This document shows, one piece after another, positions 45,576-56,969 of a stretch of 64,000 nt of DNA; positions within the stretch are counted from its first letter, which is position 1; every line of letters begins with the position of its first letter. The notes beneath the pieces are model-generated. The model was given only the letters and a program-made list of their open reading frames with translations. It ran no database searches and had not been told where the DNA came from. The stretch is from Taudactylus pleione (taxonomy: Eukaryota > Chordata > Amphibia > Anura > Myobatrachidae). The stretch is taken from the NCBI GenBank assembly GCA_031769625.1, contig JAUIMM010001592.1, forward strand, positions 131,501-195,500, read 5' to 3'. The translations under genes and the position numbers were made by a program.

Positions 45576-46099
45576 TCACAATGACCTGCTTCTGTTTTGA
45601 AGTAGATACATTTTATCATTCAGTTTGGGTCTGCATAAAATAATATAACATTTGGGGAAGAATATACAGGCTAAAAGTCCAGCGTTTGAGGTCAGTATAG
45701 AAAAGATCTCCACAGCCACCATGTATTTCCCTTTGGTGCTCAGATACGCCGAGATGGCTACTGAGAAGAGGATCCCAAAGGAGACCTGACGCAGCTTGCA
45801 GGTGACATTCACAGGACGGCCGAGGAACAAGAAGACACAGAGGAAGCTCAGCATGATGGAGACCAGGAGGAGGAAGCTGAGATTCTTGTTATTAGCTTTT
45901 ACTATAGGTGTATCTCCATGTGATATAAATATTCCCAATATTAGATGGGTGATAAAGCAGAAGGAAACTGAGGCAGAAATAAATGCTGCAGAGATCCCAT
46001 CATTTGTGTAGGACAGAAAGTCTTCACTTTTTGGAATGCACAAATCCCTCTGTAGGTTCGGCCATTCATCATCCTGGCATTTATGGCAATTTTCACTAT
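45576..46099 (-). pseudogene. vmn2r: V2R gene B, exon 6 (seven-helix domain, internally deleted)
   Basis: The terminal V2R exon, 524 bp instead of roughly 900. It begins DSENCHKCQDDEWPN, then NDGISAAFISASVSFCFITH (helix 1), KANNKNLSFLLLVSIMLSF (helix 2) and KLRQVSFGILFSVAIS (helix 3). It then runs straight into AYLSTKGKYMVAVEIFSIL (the end of extracellular loop 3 and helix 7) and the conserved FFPKCYIILCRPKLN tail, ending in a TAG/TAA-type stop at 45576-45578. About 125 residues (rest of helix 3 through helix 6) are missing, yet the frame is kept. The join is near 45750. With four or fewer helices it cannot form a normal GPCR. The acceptor is TTTTGCAG with phase matching exon 5. An L2 element lies only 58 bp upstream of the acceptor. 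Confidence 0.92.
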
Positions 46100-46157
46100 C
46101 TGCAAAATGACATAAATATAGAATGACATTATTGATATTGGGCACAGTTTTATGCAC

Positions 46158-47045
46158 TATTATTATTATTTATTTATATGGCACCACAAGTGTACCGCAG
46201 CGCCTTACAAAGTACATAAACAAATAGGTGACCAGCAACTTACAGCACAATACAATTCAATGCAGGACAAACACATGGAGAATATACAAAGCAACCATAA
46301 CACCCAAAAAAGCAACAAAGCATATGCAAGCAAGTGTTAGGTGCCCTAGTTGGGAAATTAAAGTAAAGTGAGGAGAAACACAAGAGGGCAGGGGGCCCTG
46401 CTCTTAAGAGCTTACATTCTGATGGGGAGGGGCAGATAAACAGGGGTGACACAGATGGGGAAGACAGGGAGAAAGGAGCATATAGCAGCAAGTTAGGATG
46501 CGAGCTGGAAGACTTTGATGAAGTAGTGGGCCTCGAGAGCCCTTTTTGAAGGATTGTAGAGAGTTGGAGAGTCTGATGGAGAGAAGGAGAGAGTTCCAAA
46601 GGTGGGGAGTAGCACGGGCAAAATCTTGGAGGTGGGAGTAAGAAATCATTTGGCATGAGAGACGGCGTGTATTTGTTGAACGAAGAGGGCGGACAGAAAA
46701 GTGAAGGTAGATGAGGTCACATATGTAAATAGGAGAGGAATGGGTGAGGGCTTTGTAAGAGAGCATGAGAACTTTGTATTGGGTTCTGAAAGGGAAGGGG
46801 AGCCAGTGGGGGGCTTGTAGGAGAGGGGAAGCAGATGTAGAGCATTTGAAGAGATAGATGAGTCGAGCAGCAGCATTGAAGACAGACTGGAGAGAAGATA
46901 GATGGGAGTTGGGGAGGCCAGATAGGAGGAGGTTACAGTAGTCCAATCTGGAGATGACCAGTGAGTGTATGAGGGTTTAGTAGCATCCAGGATGAGAAAG
47001 GGTCTGAGCTTGGAAATATTTCTGAGATGGAAACGACACTAGGCA
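46158..47045 (-). mobile_element. L2/CR1-like LINE 3' part
   Basis: On the minus strand, frames encode SRLDYCNL-type text, LLLSGLPNSHLSSLQSVFNA, HWLPFPFRTQYKVLMLSYKA and HLWNSLLLSIRLSNSLQSF, homologous to the copy at 39269-39874. The 3' tail (ATATAAATAAATAATAATA) ends at 46158, only 58 bp upstream of the exon-6 acceptor of gene B. Frameshifts; inactive. Confidence 0.85.
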
Positions 47046-48600
47046 GCTTTAGAAAAATGACAAGGCAACCTTTTTAAATAGAGGATAGATAAAGAGCAGC
47101 TAAGTAATATTTTGATACACTCTAATTAATAAATCCAAATATTATAAATCAACTCGTACTAAGATTTTTTTTTATACAAATAAATTGGTTATGTCATATT
47201 TATATACAGACCTGACACAACCATAATTACTAAGCGCTAACTGTTACAGTTACTGTACAGAGACAAGCAATACTGCAAAAGTTATTTAGGAGAGAAATAT
47301 CATATATACAGACATCACTGAGTACTTAAGCTACTCTTATGATCACTCTGAGAAGCACTATTGCTAAAAGCGTTGAAGAAAGTCAATCAGATAAAACGTG
47401 TCAGTGGCCAGCAGACTTTGCTTTAACTATCAATATACTCTAATTGTGACGACTGCAGATTATCCATTTTAGAACCAGAGGCGCAAGTAAGATCAGCAAT
47501 AATCTATTGTATTATTGAGGACAGCTAGCAAGGATATGGTGCCCAATCAATGAAATAACACAGGACATTTTATTCTCTCTATGGACACCACTCAATTAGG
47601 GGTGCCTGAGGACTGGAATTGGAAAACACTGCCTAAAAGCATTAAATACCATACTGTAGATCACCTTCATAGTCACATTGCTAATCTGAATTTGATATTG
47701 CTTAACTTAACTAGTTGAGAGCTATAAATTTGCAAAAGACCAAGAGTTTGCAGAAACCTCATGTCCCCATTTAAAGGTAACAGAATAAAGCTGATCAGAG
47801 CTAGTTTAATTTTTGAAGAAAAATAATTTATTTAAACAGATTAAAGTCCTGTGCAAAGACATAAGGAGACGTGGCCATGCACCTTCCAGGAAAAATAATT
47901 ATGTAAAAAACTATGAACGGAGCCGGGAAGCTGGGCACATGCTGCCTAGGAGGACATTTGTCACCCTTAGCATCTGGCTAAAGCCTCCACCAGGCCCCTC
48001 CAAGAGGCCTTGGCTCAGGTAATTAGTACTCCCTCTCTAAACCCCTGCCTAGCCTGAGAGGATGTAAAACAAGCTTTACATTGTGCTGAATCTGATACAA
48101 GGGATACTGTCAAGATTCCGGGAAATGTTTCCAAAACCAGGCCCTGTTTCTTACCTGTTCGGCCGCTTGGCAGATGCTGGCATGCTCTGGCGGTCAGGGG
48201 ACGTGATACCCGCGCAGTTATGGTGGTCTCCACGGTTGATTCCGTGAGTGCCGATAGCGCTGCTCATGTGTGCAGTGAGCAGGATTCGGGGTGCAGTACT
48301 GGCATCTCTCATGGAATTGTTCTTGTCGGCTCAACAACATGTTTGGTGCCAATTTCCCTGCATCAGATGATCGGATTCAGGCCAATTCTGTTCAGTCAGG
48401 TGCTCAGCTGACACTTTCAGCCAATGCGGATCTACCCATGGGTATAAAGCTTCCTGGTCTGCAGGGCCTAGGTTGTCAGTGCCATAAGTCACACAGCTCT
48501 GAGAGTGGGCTTTGTATGTGTGCTCCCATCCAGTAGATCCTGACTGCTGTTTTGAATCTGTTAGCGTTTCCTCTGGTGTTAAATCTGACTTGGTTCCTTA
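47046..48600. other. Intron 5 of gene B, unclassified
   Basis: 47350-47400 has CTGAGAAGCACTATTGC...AAGCGTTGAAGAAAG, again like the Penelope terminal motif. 47860-48540 is GC-richer and probably an interspersed repeat of unknown type; no frame is protein-like. Confidence 0.3.
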
Positions 48601-48604
48601 GCTA

Positions 48605-48782
48605 CAGTCATCGGTGCAGGTCCGATAATTCTCTGTCATTGGTGCAAATCCGATATTCCTCAGTCATCAGTGCAAATCCTATATTCCTCAGTCATCGATG
48701 CAAGTTCGATATTCCTCAGTCATTGGTGCAAGTCTGATATTCCTCAGTCATCGGTGCAAGTCTGAAATTTCACAGTCATCAG
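48605..48782. repeat. 28-bp tandem repeat, ~6.4 copies
   Basis: CAGTCATCGGTGCAAGTCCG, then ATATTCCT, repeated every 28 bp with 10-20% variation. Confidence 0.85.
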
Positions 48783-49452
48783 TTATCTGTCTAGTGCTAG
48801 CCCATGTGACCCAGTAAGGGGGCCACGACCGGCCCGTCGGATGCAGCTGAGTCCAAATTTCCTTGAGGGATTCCATGGTGAAGACCACCAGTGGGGTCAC
48901 ACTGCACGCCCCTGCTCTGGGTCTTCGTCAACACCTTGGTTCTATTTTTAGTTCCCCTCATTATATCTCTTTCGCGGTTCCAGTTGGTACTGTCCTATGT
49001 GATGTGAAGGAACTATATCAAGCCATCCAGATTCTCACACTCCTCTAGTCCAAACCCACATGACCCACGCACAGGGTCGAAGACACAATCGCATCAAATC
49101 CTGACAGATAAAACATATCAACAACATAATAAGAGACATAAAGCCGAAATTTTGGGCTTAAAGGCAGTACCCACTAATGGGCTATCCAACAACAGAAAAA
49201 GTGACAAGAAAATACATATTTCAAATATATTGACTTTCTAATTTCATAAATACCCTTGATTTTGGGATGAGCACACACATCCTTTTTGCCATCTCATAGA
49301 CGTCTAGGCTCTGGTCTTACTAACTGTCATCTTTAAACTACAACTAGCTTCAGCCTTGTTTAGGTTTTAACTAACCACATTCATGCAGGGGTAGCAAGGG
49401 AAGAAAGTGACCCCAAAAAGGAAGCAACTTTTGTTTCTCCATGTGGTGTTTG
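48783..49452. other. Intron 5 of gene B, nothing recognised
   Basis: No gene or repeat boundary identified. Confidence 0.25.
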
Positions 49453-49975
49453 TACACTATGTAGACAAATGTGATTAAACACCCCAAGTTTCAGCTCGTT
49501 TGGCATGGGTCCACTAGTTGTAGCGAATAGTCACATTAACTCTGAGAAGTATAGAGATGTTCTTAATATCTCTGTTCTCCCTACATTGTGACAGTTCTAT
49601 GGAAACAACAATTGTTTTTATCAGGATGACAAGGCCACCTGTCGTGTTTCCATGGTGATGCTGGACTGATATACAGAAAATTCATACTGGCCAGCTCAGA
49701 GTCCAGATCTTAACCCCTTTGAGAACTTAGGGGATGAATTGTAGCGAAATGTGCATTCTAGGCTGACACCACCTTCTTCAGTCTCCCAGTTCGTCACTGT
49801 ACTTAAGGCGGAATGGCAAAACATACCGCCTGCTGTTGTCCAGGAACTTGTGGACAGTTTGCCAACAAGGGTGTCTGCACTGCAGTAATCACTGCACGTG
49901 GTAGACCTACAAAGTACTGATGTCAGTAAAATCTATTTGCTGTCAGTGTCCATTCACCTGTTTCTACATAGTGTA
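49453..49975 (+). mobile_element. Dead Tc1/mariner element
   Basis: Inverted TACACTATGTAGA and CTACATAGTGTA termini including TA. In one frame the interior reads FYQDDKATC, YWPAQSPDLNPFENLGDEL and PPAVVQELVDSLPTRVSALQ, the C-terminal part of a Tc1-family transposase including the SPDLNPxE catalytic region. At least two stops (TGA near 49668, TAG near 49742) and an internally deleted N-terminal half. Confidence 0.85.
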
Positions 49976-52137
49976 CATTGGGCTAAAAGTCCATAAGAAC
50001 CATTACACACACTCAACAATTACACAAAATATGAAAGTTCTCCTCAAATCATAACCTAACTTTGTTTATTTTTTATTTATTGAATTTTTCTTAAATTCCT
50101 TGTTTCCACTGTCCTTTCATTTTATCTCACTATTTTTTTGTTTTCTACTTTTCTGCTTTAGTATGTTATCGTTCCTAAGATCCACATTTCAGAATACTAT
50201 ATACATTCATAGAACTAAGGCATATGTTTTTATATATAGAATACTTTATATTATTGATTTACAGTACGCCTTATGTTCAGTTAAATAGCAGTACACAAAT
50301 ATACAGTACCTCAGAAATAGGCATTACAGATGATGATTACTTAAAGTATGAGTGTGGGATTTAAATGTTTAACACAAATATTTTCATATTTAACGCTGAA
50401 TATTTTTTTCCAAAAACAGGGGACTGCCATGAGCACCAGGTTCTCCCTCATTTTTTAAGAACAATATATTTGATCTTCTTCTGTGCTATGGCTACTACAT
50501 TGCTGGACTTGTTTTCATTTGGAAGGGTGACACAGCAGCAATGAACAATTTTAAATCACATGTCGACTTTAACACATTCAAGACCAGGTTCTGAACTGGA
50601 TATGGTGTCAGTGCTGCTCACAGTTGGCTGATGTTTTAAGTCTTCCTATACATACCAGTCACACAGCGCATGTGTCCTGTTAGTTAACGATCATAGTTAC
50701 AGGACTCGCACGGTCCGTGAAATTTAGTGGTTATACCTTGGAGGTAACAGGGGGGTGGCTAAGCAGATACTTATGGCTAAGTATCTGCTACTTAGAACTC
50801 TGGCACCATCCAATAGATGTGAGGGGAGTGGGGATATATAGGAATTTAGTATTATGACCAGAAATCAGAATTACTACAATACTAGCGGTCTGTACGGGAT
50901 TTGGTGAGACTAAGTCAGCTCTGGAGTTCATATATAATTGAGGTGCCCTAATAAGTTTCATTTATGAGTGACAACCGCACTACTTTTTTATTTTTGTACA
51001 TATGGAATTTTACCACCAGCATATGTTGCAGGTGGGGTTCTCAGTATTGGTGAAATCAACCACGATTTAGAACAAGATGCAGCTTCATCTGAATGCAACT
51101 CCTCAATGTTTTCTTCAGTTTTTTTTCTCTCAAAATATATTAATAACTTGGATGTCACCCCCTACACCCTGGCAGGAAAGCTTGTCATTAGTAAAAAAAA
51201 ACTATCATAAACAGGTAAGCACAATTGTTAACAAACATTTTTAATTTTGAATGCAAAGAATCCCATTCAGGATTTATATTTCCTTTGGATGTGGAATTGG
51301 AGCTCACACTTTCTCTGTGATACTTTTATCTAGAGAGGCTAATAAAGTGATCTTTTATTTAAAGTCTTTAGTGATGCTATATCGCTTATTAGGTATTAAA
51401 AAATTTGAATCTGGATCTTTAGGCAAACATTACAAAACAGAATAAAATTATTATTTATTATCATTTATATAGATACAATATAATGTAATAAAAACTAGAG
51501 GAAAAATATAAAAAACTATTATTTCCAAACATTTTAGTATTTTATTGAAGATACTGTATTGACTTATTAAAAGATAGAACAGCAATAATATTTAAAACAT
51601 TTGCAAAACCAGTTAGCCCCTCTTAAAAATAATACTATAATTGAAAAAATATATCCAAAGAAAATATGCTGATAATTTTGCATGACAAAACCATTTGTAA
51701 AACATATAAGGGTATTACTAATAGAACATGTGAATCAACATTTAAAATTCAGTGTGAATCATTTTAAATTCAGAGTTTTAATAATTTAATACAAAATGTG
51801 TTATTAGAATGTAGTTGCAGCCCACTATAGTAGTGCATCACCCCACCACCGCCTTTTGGAGGAAGAGAGTTGATGGCTAGATTTTTGTTAAATATATTAT
51901 GAGTTCAAACAGGAAAGCTTTTGTATCTTAAATATAGTGTAATCATTAAATTGAATCATTGATATGATACACTTGGAATAGAATATTGGAATTGAAAATA
52001 GGATTATAAAAAGCATGTTGGACAGGATATAAGGTGGGAGAAAATAGGGAAGTATCAAATGAATATATTGTCTTTTTGTGCTCTAACTACAATTTCTTTT
52101 TTAATAATTTAAAACAACAAAGAGTTGTCTAAACAAC
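49976..52137. other. Intron 5 of gene B, mostly unannotated
   Basis: AT-rich. A perfect 12-bp-arm hairpin (AGCAGATACTTA, 4-nt loop) sits at 50762-50789. No protein-like frame. Confidence 0.35.
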
Positions 52138-52307
52138 TCTATCACCATAATGCCCCTTACAACACATTATGCCACACAGTAATGCACCTTGCACATTCTA
52201 CCACATAATAATGCCCCTTATAACACATAATGCCACACAATAATTCCCTTTATAACACATAATGGCACACTAAGTAATACCCCTAATAGCACATTGTGCC
52301 ACACAGT
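52138..52307. repeat. ~40-bp tandem repeat, left part
   Basis: Units of AATGCCCCTTAYAACACATT/ATGCCACACAGTAATG, continuing at 53363-53425 after an insertion. Confidence 0.65.
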
Positions 52308-53362
52308 GACATAAAAAATTTCCCTTGGCGCTGGAAATAGAGACTCACAGTGGACAAGATGTACCAGGGTTAATTAACCAGCAGCTGATGTTCGATGGTT
52401 GCCACCATCTGGACTAAAGAGATCTCAGAAAGAAGGAAAAAACACATATAGCGCTTGGTAATATACCCTAAAGCTTGCTCAGAAAAAATAAATAAATAAA
52501 TAAAAATAGAGAACTAATCAATCACAAATATATGTAAAAATAATATTCACAGTTTAATTAATACACATAGACAAACATATTCCAATTACATACAAAATAC
52601 ATAAGAATACATTTACAGTGACCACTAAGGCCTAAACAGTGGTACCAAATGATAAAATATATATGGATGTGCCTATCAGAATCTCTTCTGTTGGCACAGC
52701 AGTAAAATAAATAAGTCCCAGTTTGTGCAATTTAGTAATCTCCTGGAATCATCTAATTAGTTGCAACATATATTCAGTGAGAACGGTAATAATGTATCCT
52801 GAACGGTGAGCCAACTTGTATAAACCTGAGAAATTTCTCATATAGTTTGCTGTTATAGTCTCAGATATTAAATTATGTGCTCTGTCGGCTATGAATCAAC
52901 TCACTTGGTGATAAGTAGGGAATAATAAAGGAATCCCTTTTAAACTCTGTGCTGGTATTGTTGCACTCACCCGTTAGTCCGTCCCGTCCGGAACAACTAG
53001 TATCAGCCGCTCTGGCGATAGTAAGGCAGGCTCAAAAGTCCAAGGCAACTGTGGGGAAGGTGATGTCCGAACAGCAGCTGCTCGTGGTACACACCGGCCG
53101 GTTTGTGACCACGAACGGCAAGCCTGCTTCGTAGGTCATTAGAGCCTACTAATGACGGAATGGATGGTGACAGAATGGATGGTGAAGAGAAGACTTCTCT
53201 CAGCGGCGGGAGGTGTATAAGTCGATTAGTGCTTCCATAGTGCAGCAGCTTGTATGGGCATACACACCCATGATACAATGATATCAGAGAGTACCACTGG
53301 GGACCTTCCTAGGACACTTCTAGCGCATTTCTCTGTGCCCGGCGGTTTTGTCAGAGGTGTGT
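52308..53362. mobile_element. 1.06-kb insertion with 16-bp target duplication
   Basis: Flanked by identical CATTGTGCCACACAGT at 52292-52307 and 53363-53378. Neighbouring tandem units read CATTATGCC, so the shared G supports a true duplication. A 16-bp duplication suits LINE/SINE- or Penelope-type insertion. Interior: AATTTCCCTTGGCGCTGG at the left, an A-rich (AAAT)n run near 52486, and a GC-rich right part; no recognised protein. Confidence 0.55.
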
Positions 53363-53576
53363 CATTGTGCCACACAGTAATGCCTCTTACATATTATGCC
53401 ACACAGTAATACCCATTACATCCCACCCTGAAAGATCTACCTCACCACCCTCCTCTCTGCTCCTGCCAGTCTGTCACCACATCTCAAGACAGGTTGCACA
53501 GTTACTACGTCCATATAGAACCAGATTGGGAACATAGCATATAACCTGTAAACTGCATGTATCAAGTTAGTGCCCC

Positions 53577-54305
53577 TTATTCAGTGCCCCCTGTAGTAGT
53601 GCCCCTGTAGTTGTGCCCATTACGCAGTGCTTCTTGTAGTAGTGCCCCCTATGCAATGACTCCAGTAGTAGTGCCCCTTATGCAATGCCCCCTGTAGTTG
53701 TGCCCCTTATGCAGGAGACCCTGTAGTATGCAGGGACCGTGGATATGCCCATATGCAGTGCCCCTGTAGTTGTGCCCATATGCAGTGCTCCTGTAGTTGT
53801 TCCCATGTGCAGTGCCCCTGAATTTGTGCCCATATGCAGTGTCCCCTGTAGTTGAGCCCATATGCAGTGCCCCCTGTAGTTTACACAATATGCAGTGCTC
53901 CCTGTAGTTGTGCCCCTTATACAGGGATCCTGTGGATGTTTCCATATGCAGTGCCCCTGTAGTTGTGCCCATATGCATTTCCCTGTAGTTGTTCCCATGT
54001 GCAGTGCCCCCTGTAGTTAAACCAATATGCAGTGCTCCCTGTAGTTGTGCCCCTTATGCAGGGACCCTGTGGATGTGCCTATATGCAGTGCCCCTGTAGT
54101 TGTGCGCATATGCAGTGCCCTGTAGTTGTTCCCATGTGCAGTGCCCCTGTATTTGTGCCCATATGCGATGCCCCTGTACTTGAGTCCATATGCAGTGCCC
54201 CTGTAGTTGAGCCCATATGCAGTGCCCCTTGTAGTTGTGGGCCCTTATGCAGTGCCCCTTGTATTTGTGCCCCTTAAAGTAGTGCCCCTTATGCAGTGCC
54301 CCCCC
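53577..54305. repeat. Minisatellite of AGTGCCCCTGTAGTTGTGCCC type
   Basis: Irregular units of about 26-50 bp. This is the reverse-complement form of the array at 10300-11049. Frames on both strands stay open only because of repetition. Confidence 0.85.
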
Positions 54306-54630
54306 AGTACTTACCTGTCCCCAGTACTTACCTGACCACGCTGGGCATCACTGACTCCACGCGGCAGCCATCCATGCATTCGTTGCCATGCTGAATGGAT
54401 CTAACTTGATCCAGCAGGCTCAGCCGCACAGGCTCCTCACTACGCGGGTGATGTCATGACTTCACTTGTGCACTGCATCACTGGGAACGCTGGCCTCTGA
54501 AGCGAACAGAGGCTTCTTTAGCCTCTTATCACTTCAGAGGCCAGCGTGCACAGTTGCAGTGGCATAGCAACGCCCCCCCCAGCACCCTGAAGCCCGCGCG
54601 GGGTCTGAGGGGGCCATTGTTATGCCACTG
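54306..54630. repeat. GC-rich block with nested perfect hairpin
   Basis: Arms ACGCTGGCCTCTGAAG and CTTCAGAGGCCAGCGT (54487-54502, 54532-54547) enclose a second hairpin (AGAGGCT/AGCCTCT, 54508-54526). It is the likely counterpart of the GC-rich block at 10040. Confidence 0.65.
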
Positions 54631-54789
54631 CAAATAGAATCAGTATGTGAATTTTTTCAAATAATATCCTGTCTGGAAATACTGAGTAGAGATTACAGGA
54701 TTTCTACTATGCACAATTTAAATTAACAATGATTGTGTTTGTCTATGAACTGTCATAATAATTAAGTGCTCATTATTATAATTCTCTAA

Positions 54790-55255
54790 CTCCAGTTTTA
54801 AATGTTTCTGTAATGAATCATTCTATGTACTTTTGCTCTCCAATATGGATACTTTTTAAAATAATGAAAAAAAATCTGATATTAATGGGATTTAAACCCA
54901 GGGCACTTTGTCTGTTGAGACAGATGTCTATTGTGGTGAACTATAGCCATAGTCACATGGATAAGTGTGTTTTTTCTATTCCTTGAAGTTTATGTAAGTT
55001 ATAGAAAATTGGATAAATGAACAACACTCTAATATTAAATGTTTTTGTGATTAATTACTTGATGTACTATTGCTCTCTAATAAGAATATATTTTTAAACT
55101 TTTAAAAGATTAAAATCTGACATTGATTGGAATTTAAACCCAGGGCTATTTGCTTATTGGGACAGACAGACATGGTTAAGTGTGTTTTCTCTATTCCTTT
55201 AAGTTGATTCAAGGTTTTCAAAATTAGACAAATTAATAACACTCTTGAATGGTGC
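54790..55255 (-). repeat. ~240-bp tandem pair containing tRNA-like modules
   Basis: Two diverged units start near 54796 and 55035. On the minus strand each has a B-box-like CCCTGGGTTTAAATCCCA or CCCTGGGTTTAAATTCC. The first also has an A-box-like TAGTTCACCACAATAGA 30-40 nt upstream, suggesting a tRNA-derived SINE rather than a functional tRNA. Confidence 0.4.
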
Positions 55256-56926
55256 CTTCTGATATATGTAAAAATTACTATGTATTACCATTATTTTTTT
55301 ATTATTTTTGAAGTGCATTTGTAGGTTCTAGGTAAGATATTGTTGATTAAGGTTAAAGTATTAGGTGTCTGAAAATAAATCTGCATTGTGGTAACCTGAG
55401 ACACAGTTGAAGGATAATCATGTTTTAATCCAGGTGGATAATTGCCAATAGCATTCTATTGACTAGGAGTGATATTAAAATGTTTGAAAGAAAGTCCACC
55501 TTATTAATTACCTTCTGAAGAAACTGCCATTGCAACAAGTGGAGAAAGGAATCAAGAACATATCATTGGGACTCTATGAACCAGACCTGACTCCCTACAC
55601 AGGCTTCTGAGCGATTGCAAAGATCCTAGTATTTGAGAATGCAAAGTTATATTCCTGCACCAGTTAACCACTTAATGAAATGTATTAGCATGAGTGGTGT
55701 CTTGTTGGTATTTGTATTTGTATTTTATAAATATCTGTAGTATAGATTATTCTTCTTTAAAAAAAATCATGTCTCGTGCCAGGAGTGCCTCTGATGCCCC
55801 TTTTAATAAAGTGATTCAAAGAAAGAAAAGAAAAAAGGAAAGGGGGTTCTTCTTCAGTGCACTTACCCCCTTACAGGCTTCTGAGCGATTGCAAAGATCC
55901 TATTATACAAGCCTTCTGGGAGCACTGAGAGCTATACAGGATTCTCCCCACAACACTGAATACCTGTATCTGAGCCGGCTAGGAGAACTCTGCTGTTATC
56001 GTGAGTACGTCCTATCTGTTACAGTGTCACACACTGTTACAGTGTTTACACTTAAACCAGCTGCTGTTTGGGATCGAGTGACTTGCTGACCAAAGGGACT
56101 GTGAAATGTCTCCTCATAGAGCGGCCGCTCTCTATTTGTACTGGAGTCAGCCCATATGCAGATGTGATTAAGTAGCTGGAAATAAAGAGAATGGGAGATC
56201 ACTCCTGTTACAATAAATTGTGTTCCTTCTGATGAATCAGACCACTGAATAATTTCCTTTCTTTGGAGATTATTGAGGGCAACTTGCTGGTATATTATAA
56301 GGAACGAAGTGAAAAATAATTCATCAACTGTTTTAATGCAAGCTTCCATTGTGGCATAATAGGAATATATTTATTAACATCTATTCTGATCCTGCCCCTG
56401 GGGAGGTGAGGTTAACTCAGGACTGAGAGGATCTAGGTCCTCTGAATTGCTCAATACCTATTTTGTGTATTTATTAAATAACACTGCTGTGTGATTGTGT
56501 GGTTTTAATGTTTAATTGAAGGTTACTGTTTCCTTCTTTTATAGTATGAATAAAAGAACTAATAGTTTTTTAGACCTCTTTCTCAGCTCACCAGCTATAA
56601 CACACACCCATTAAGTGGAGTAATTATTTATTATTTATTTTCTTTTATATATATTGTTCTAAAATATATATATTTTTATATTTTTTATTCTGAATTTATA
56701 TCATAAGATGTTTTCAATATTATTTACTATTTTTTAAATGATGTGTATGTATATATATATATACGGCACTCCAAAAATTATCTTAAATACAATGGACCTG
56801 ACCTGAAACATTGCATTGTGCAAATAAACAAAATTATTGCTTGAGCCTCATTTTGGAGTTCCATGGCTATTTTTTGCTCTATCAGCTGGTACCCTTATGC
56901 TTAAAGTTTCTGGACAGAGTGCACAC

Positions 56927-56929
<3 letters not shown>
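55256..56929. other. Intron 5 of gene B, unclassified
   Basis: The 29-nt segment starting ACAGGCTTCTGAGCGATTGC occurs twice (about 55600 and 55873). A 131-codon frame at 55694-56089 starts MSRARSASDAPFNKVIQRKK and includes LGALRAIQDSPHNTEYLYLS; I do not recognise it. It may be part of an old retroelement. Confidence 0.3.

Positions 56930-56967
<38 letters not shown>
56930..56967. repeat. (AT)n microsatellite
   Basis: Pure alternating TA adjoining the left pseudo-LTR of the Penelope-like element. Similar runs lie at 58607-58654 and 59100-59120. Confidence 0.95.

Positions 56968-56969
<2 letters not shown>

Noticed and set aside
54886..54950. Functional tRNA gene
   Set aside because: Only box-like motifs; the acceptor and anticodon stems do not pair well.
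55996..56349. Minus-strand 117-codon frame as a further V2R exon
   Set aside because: No V2R motif or suitable splice sites; lies in intron 5 of gene B.
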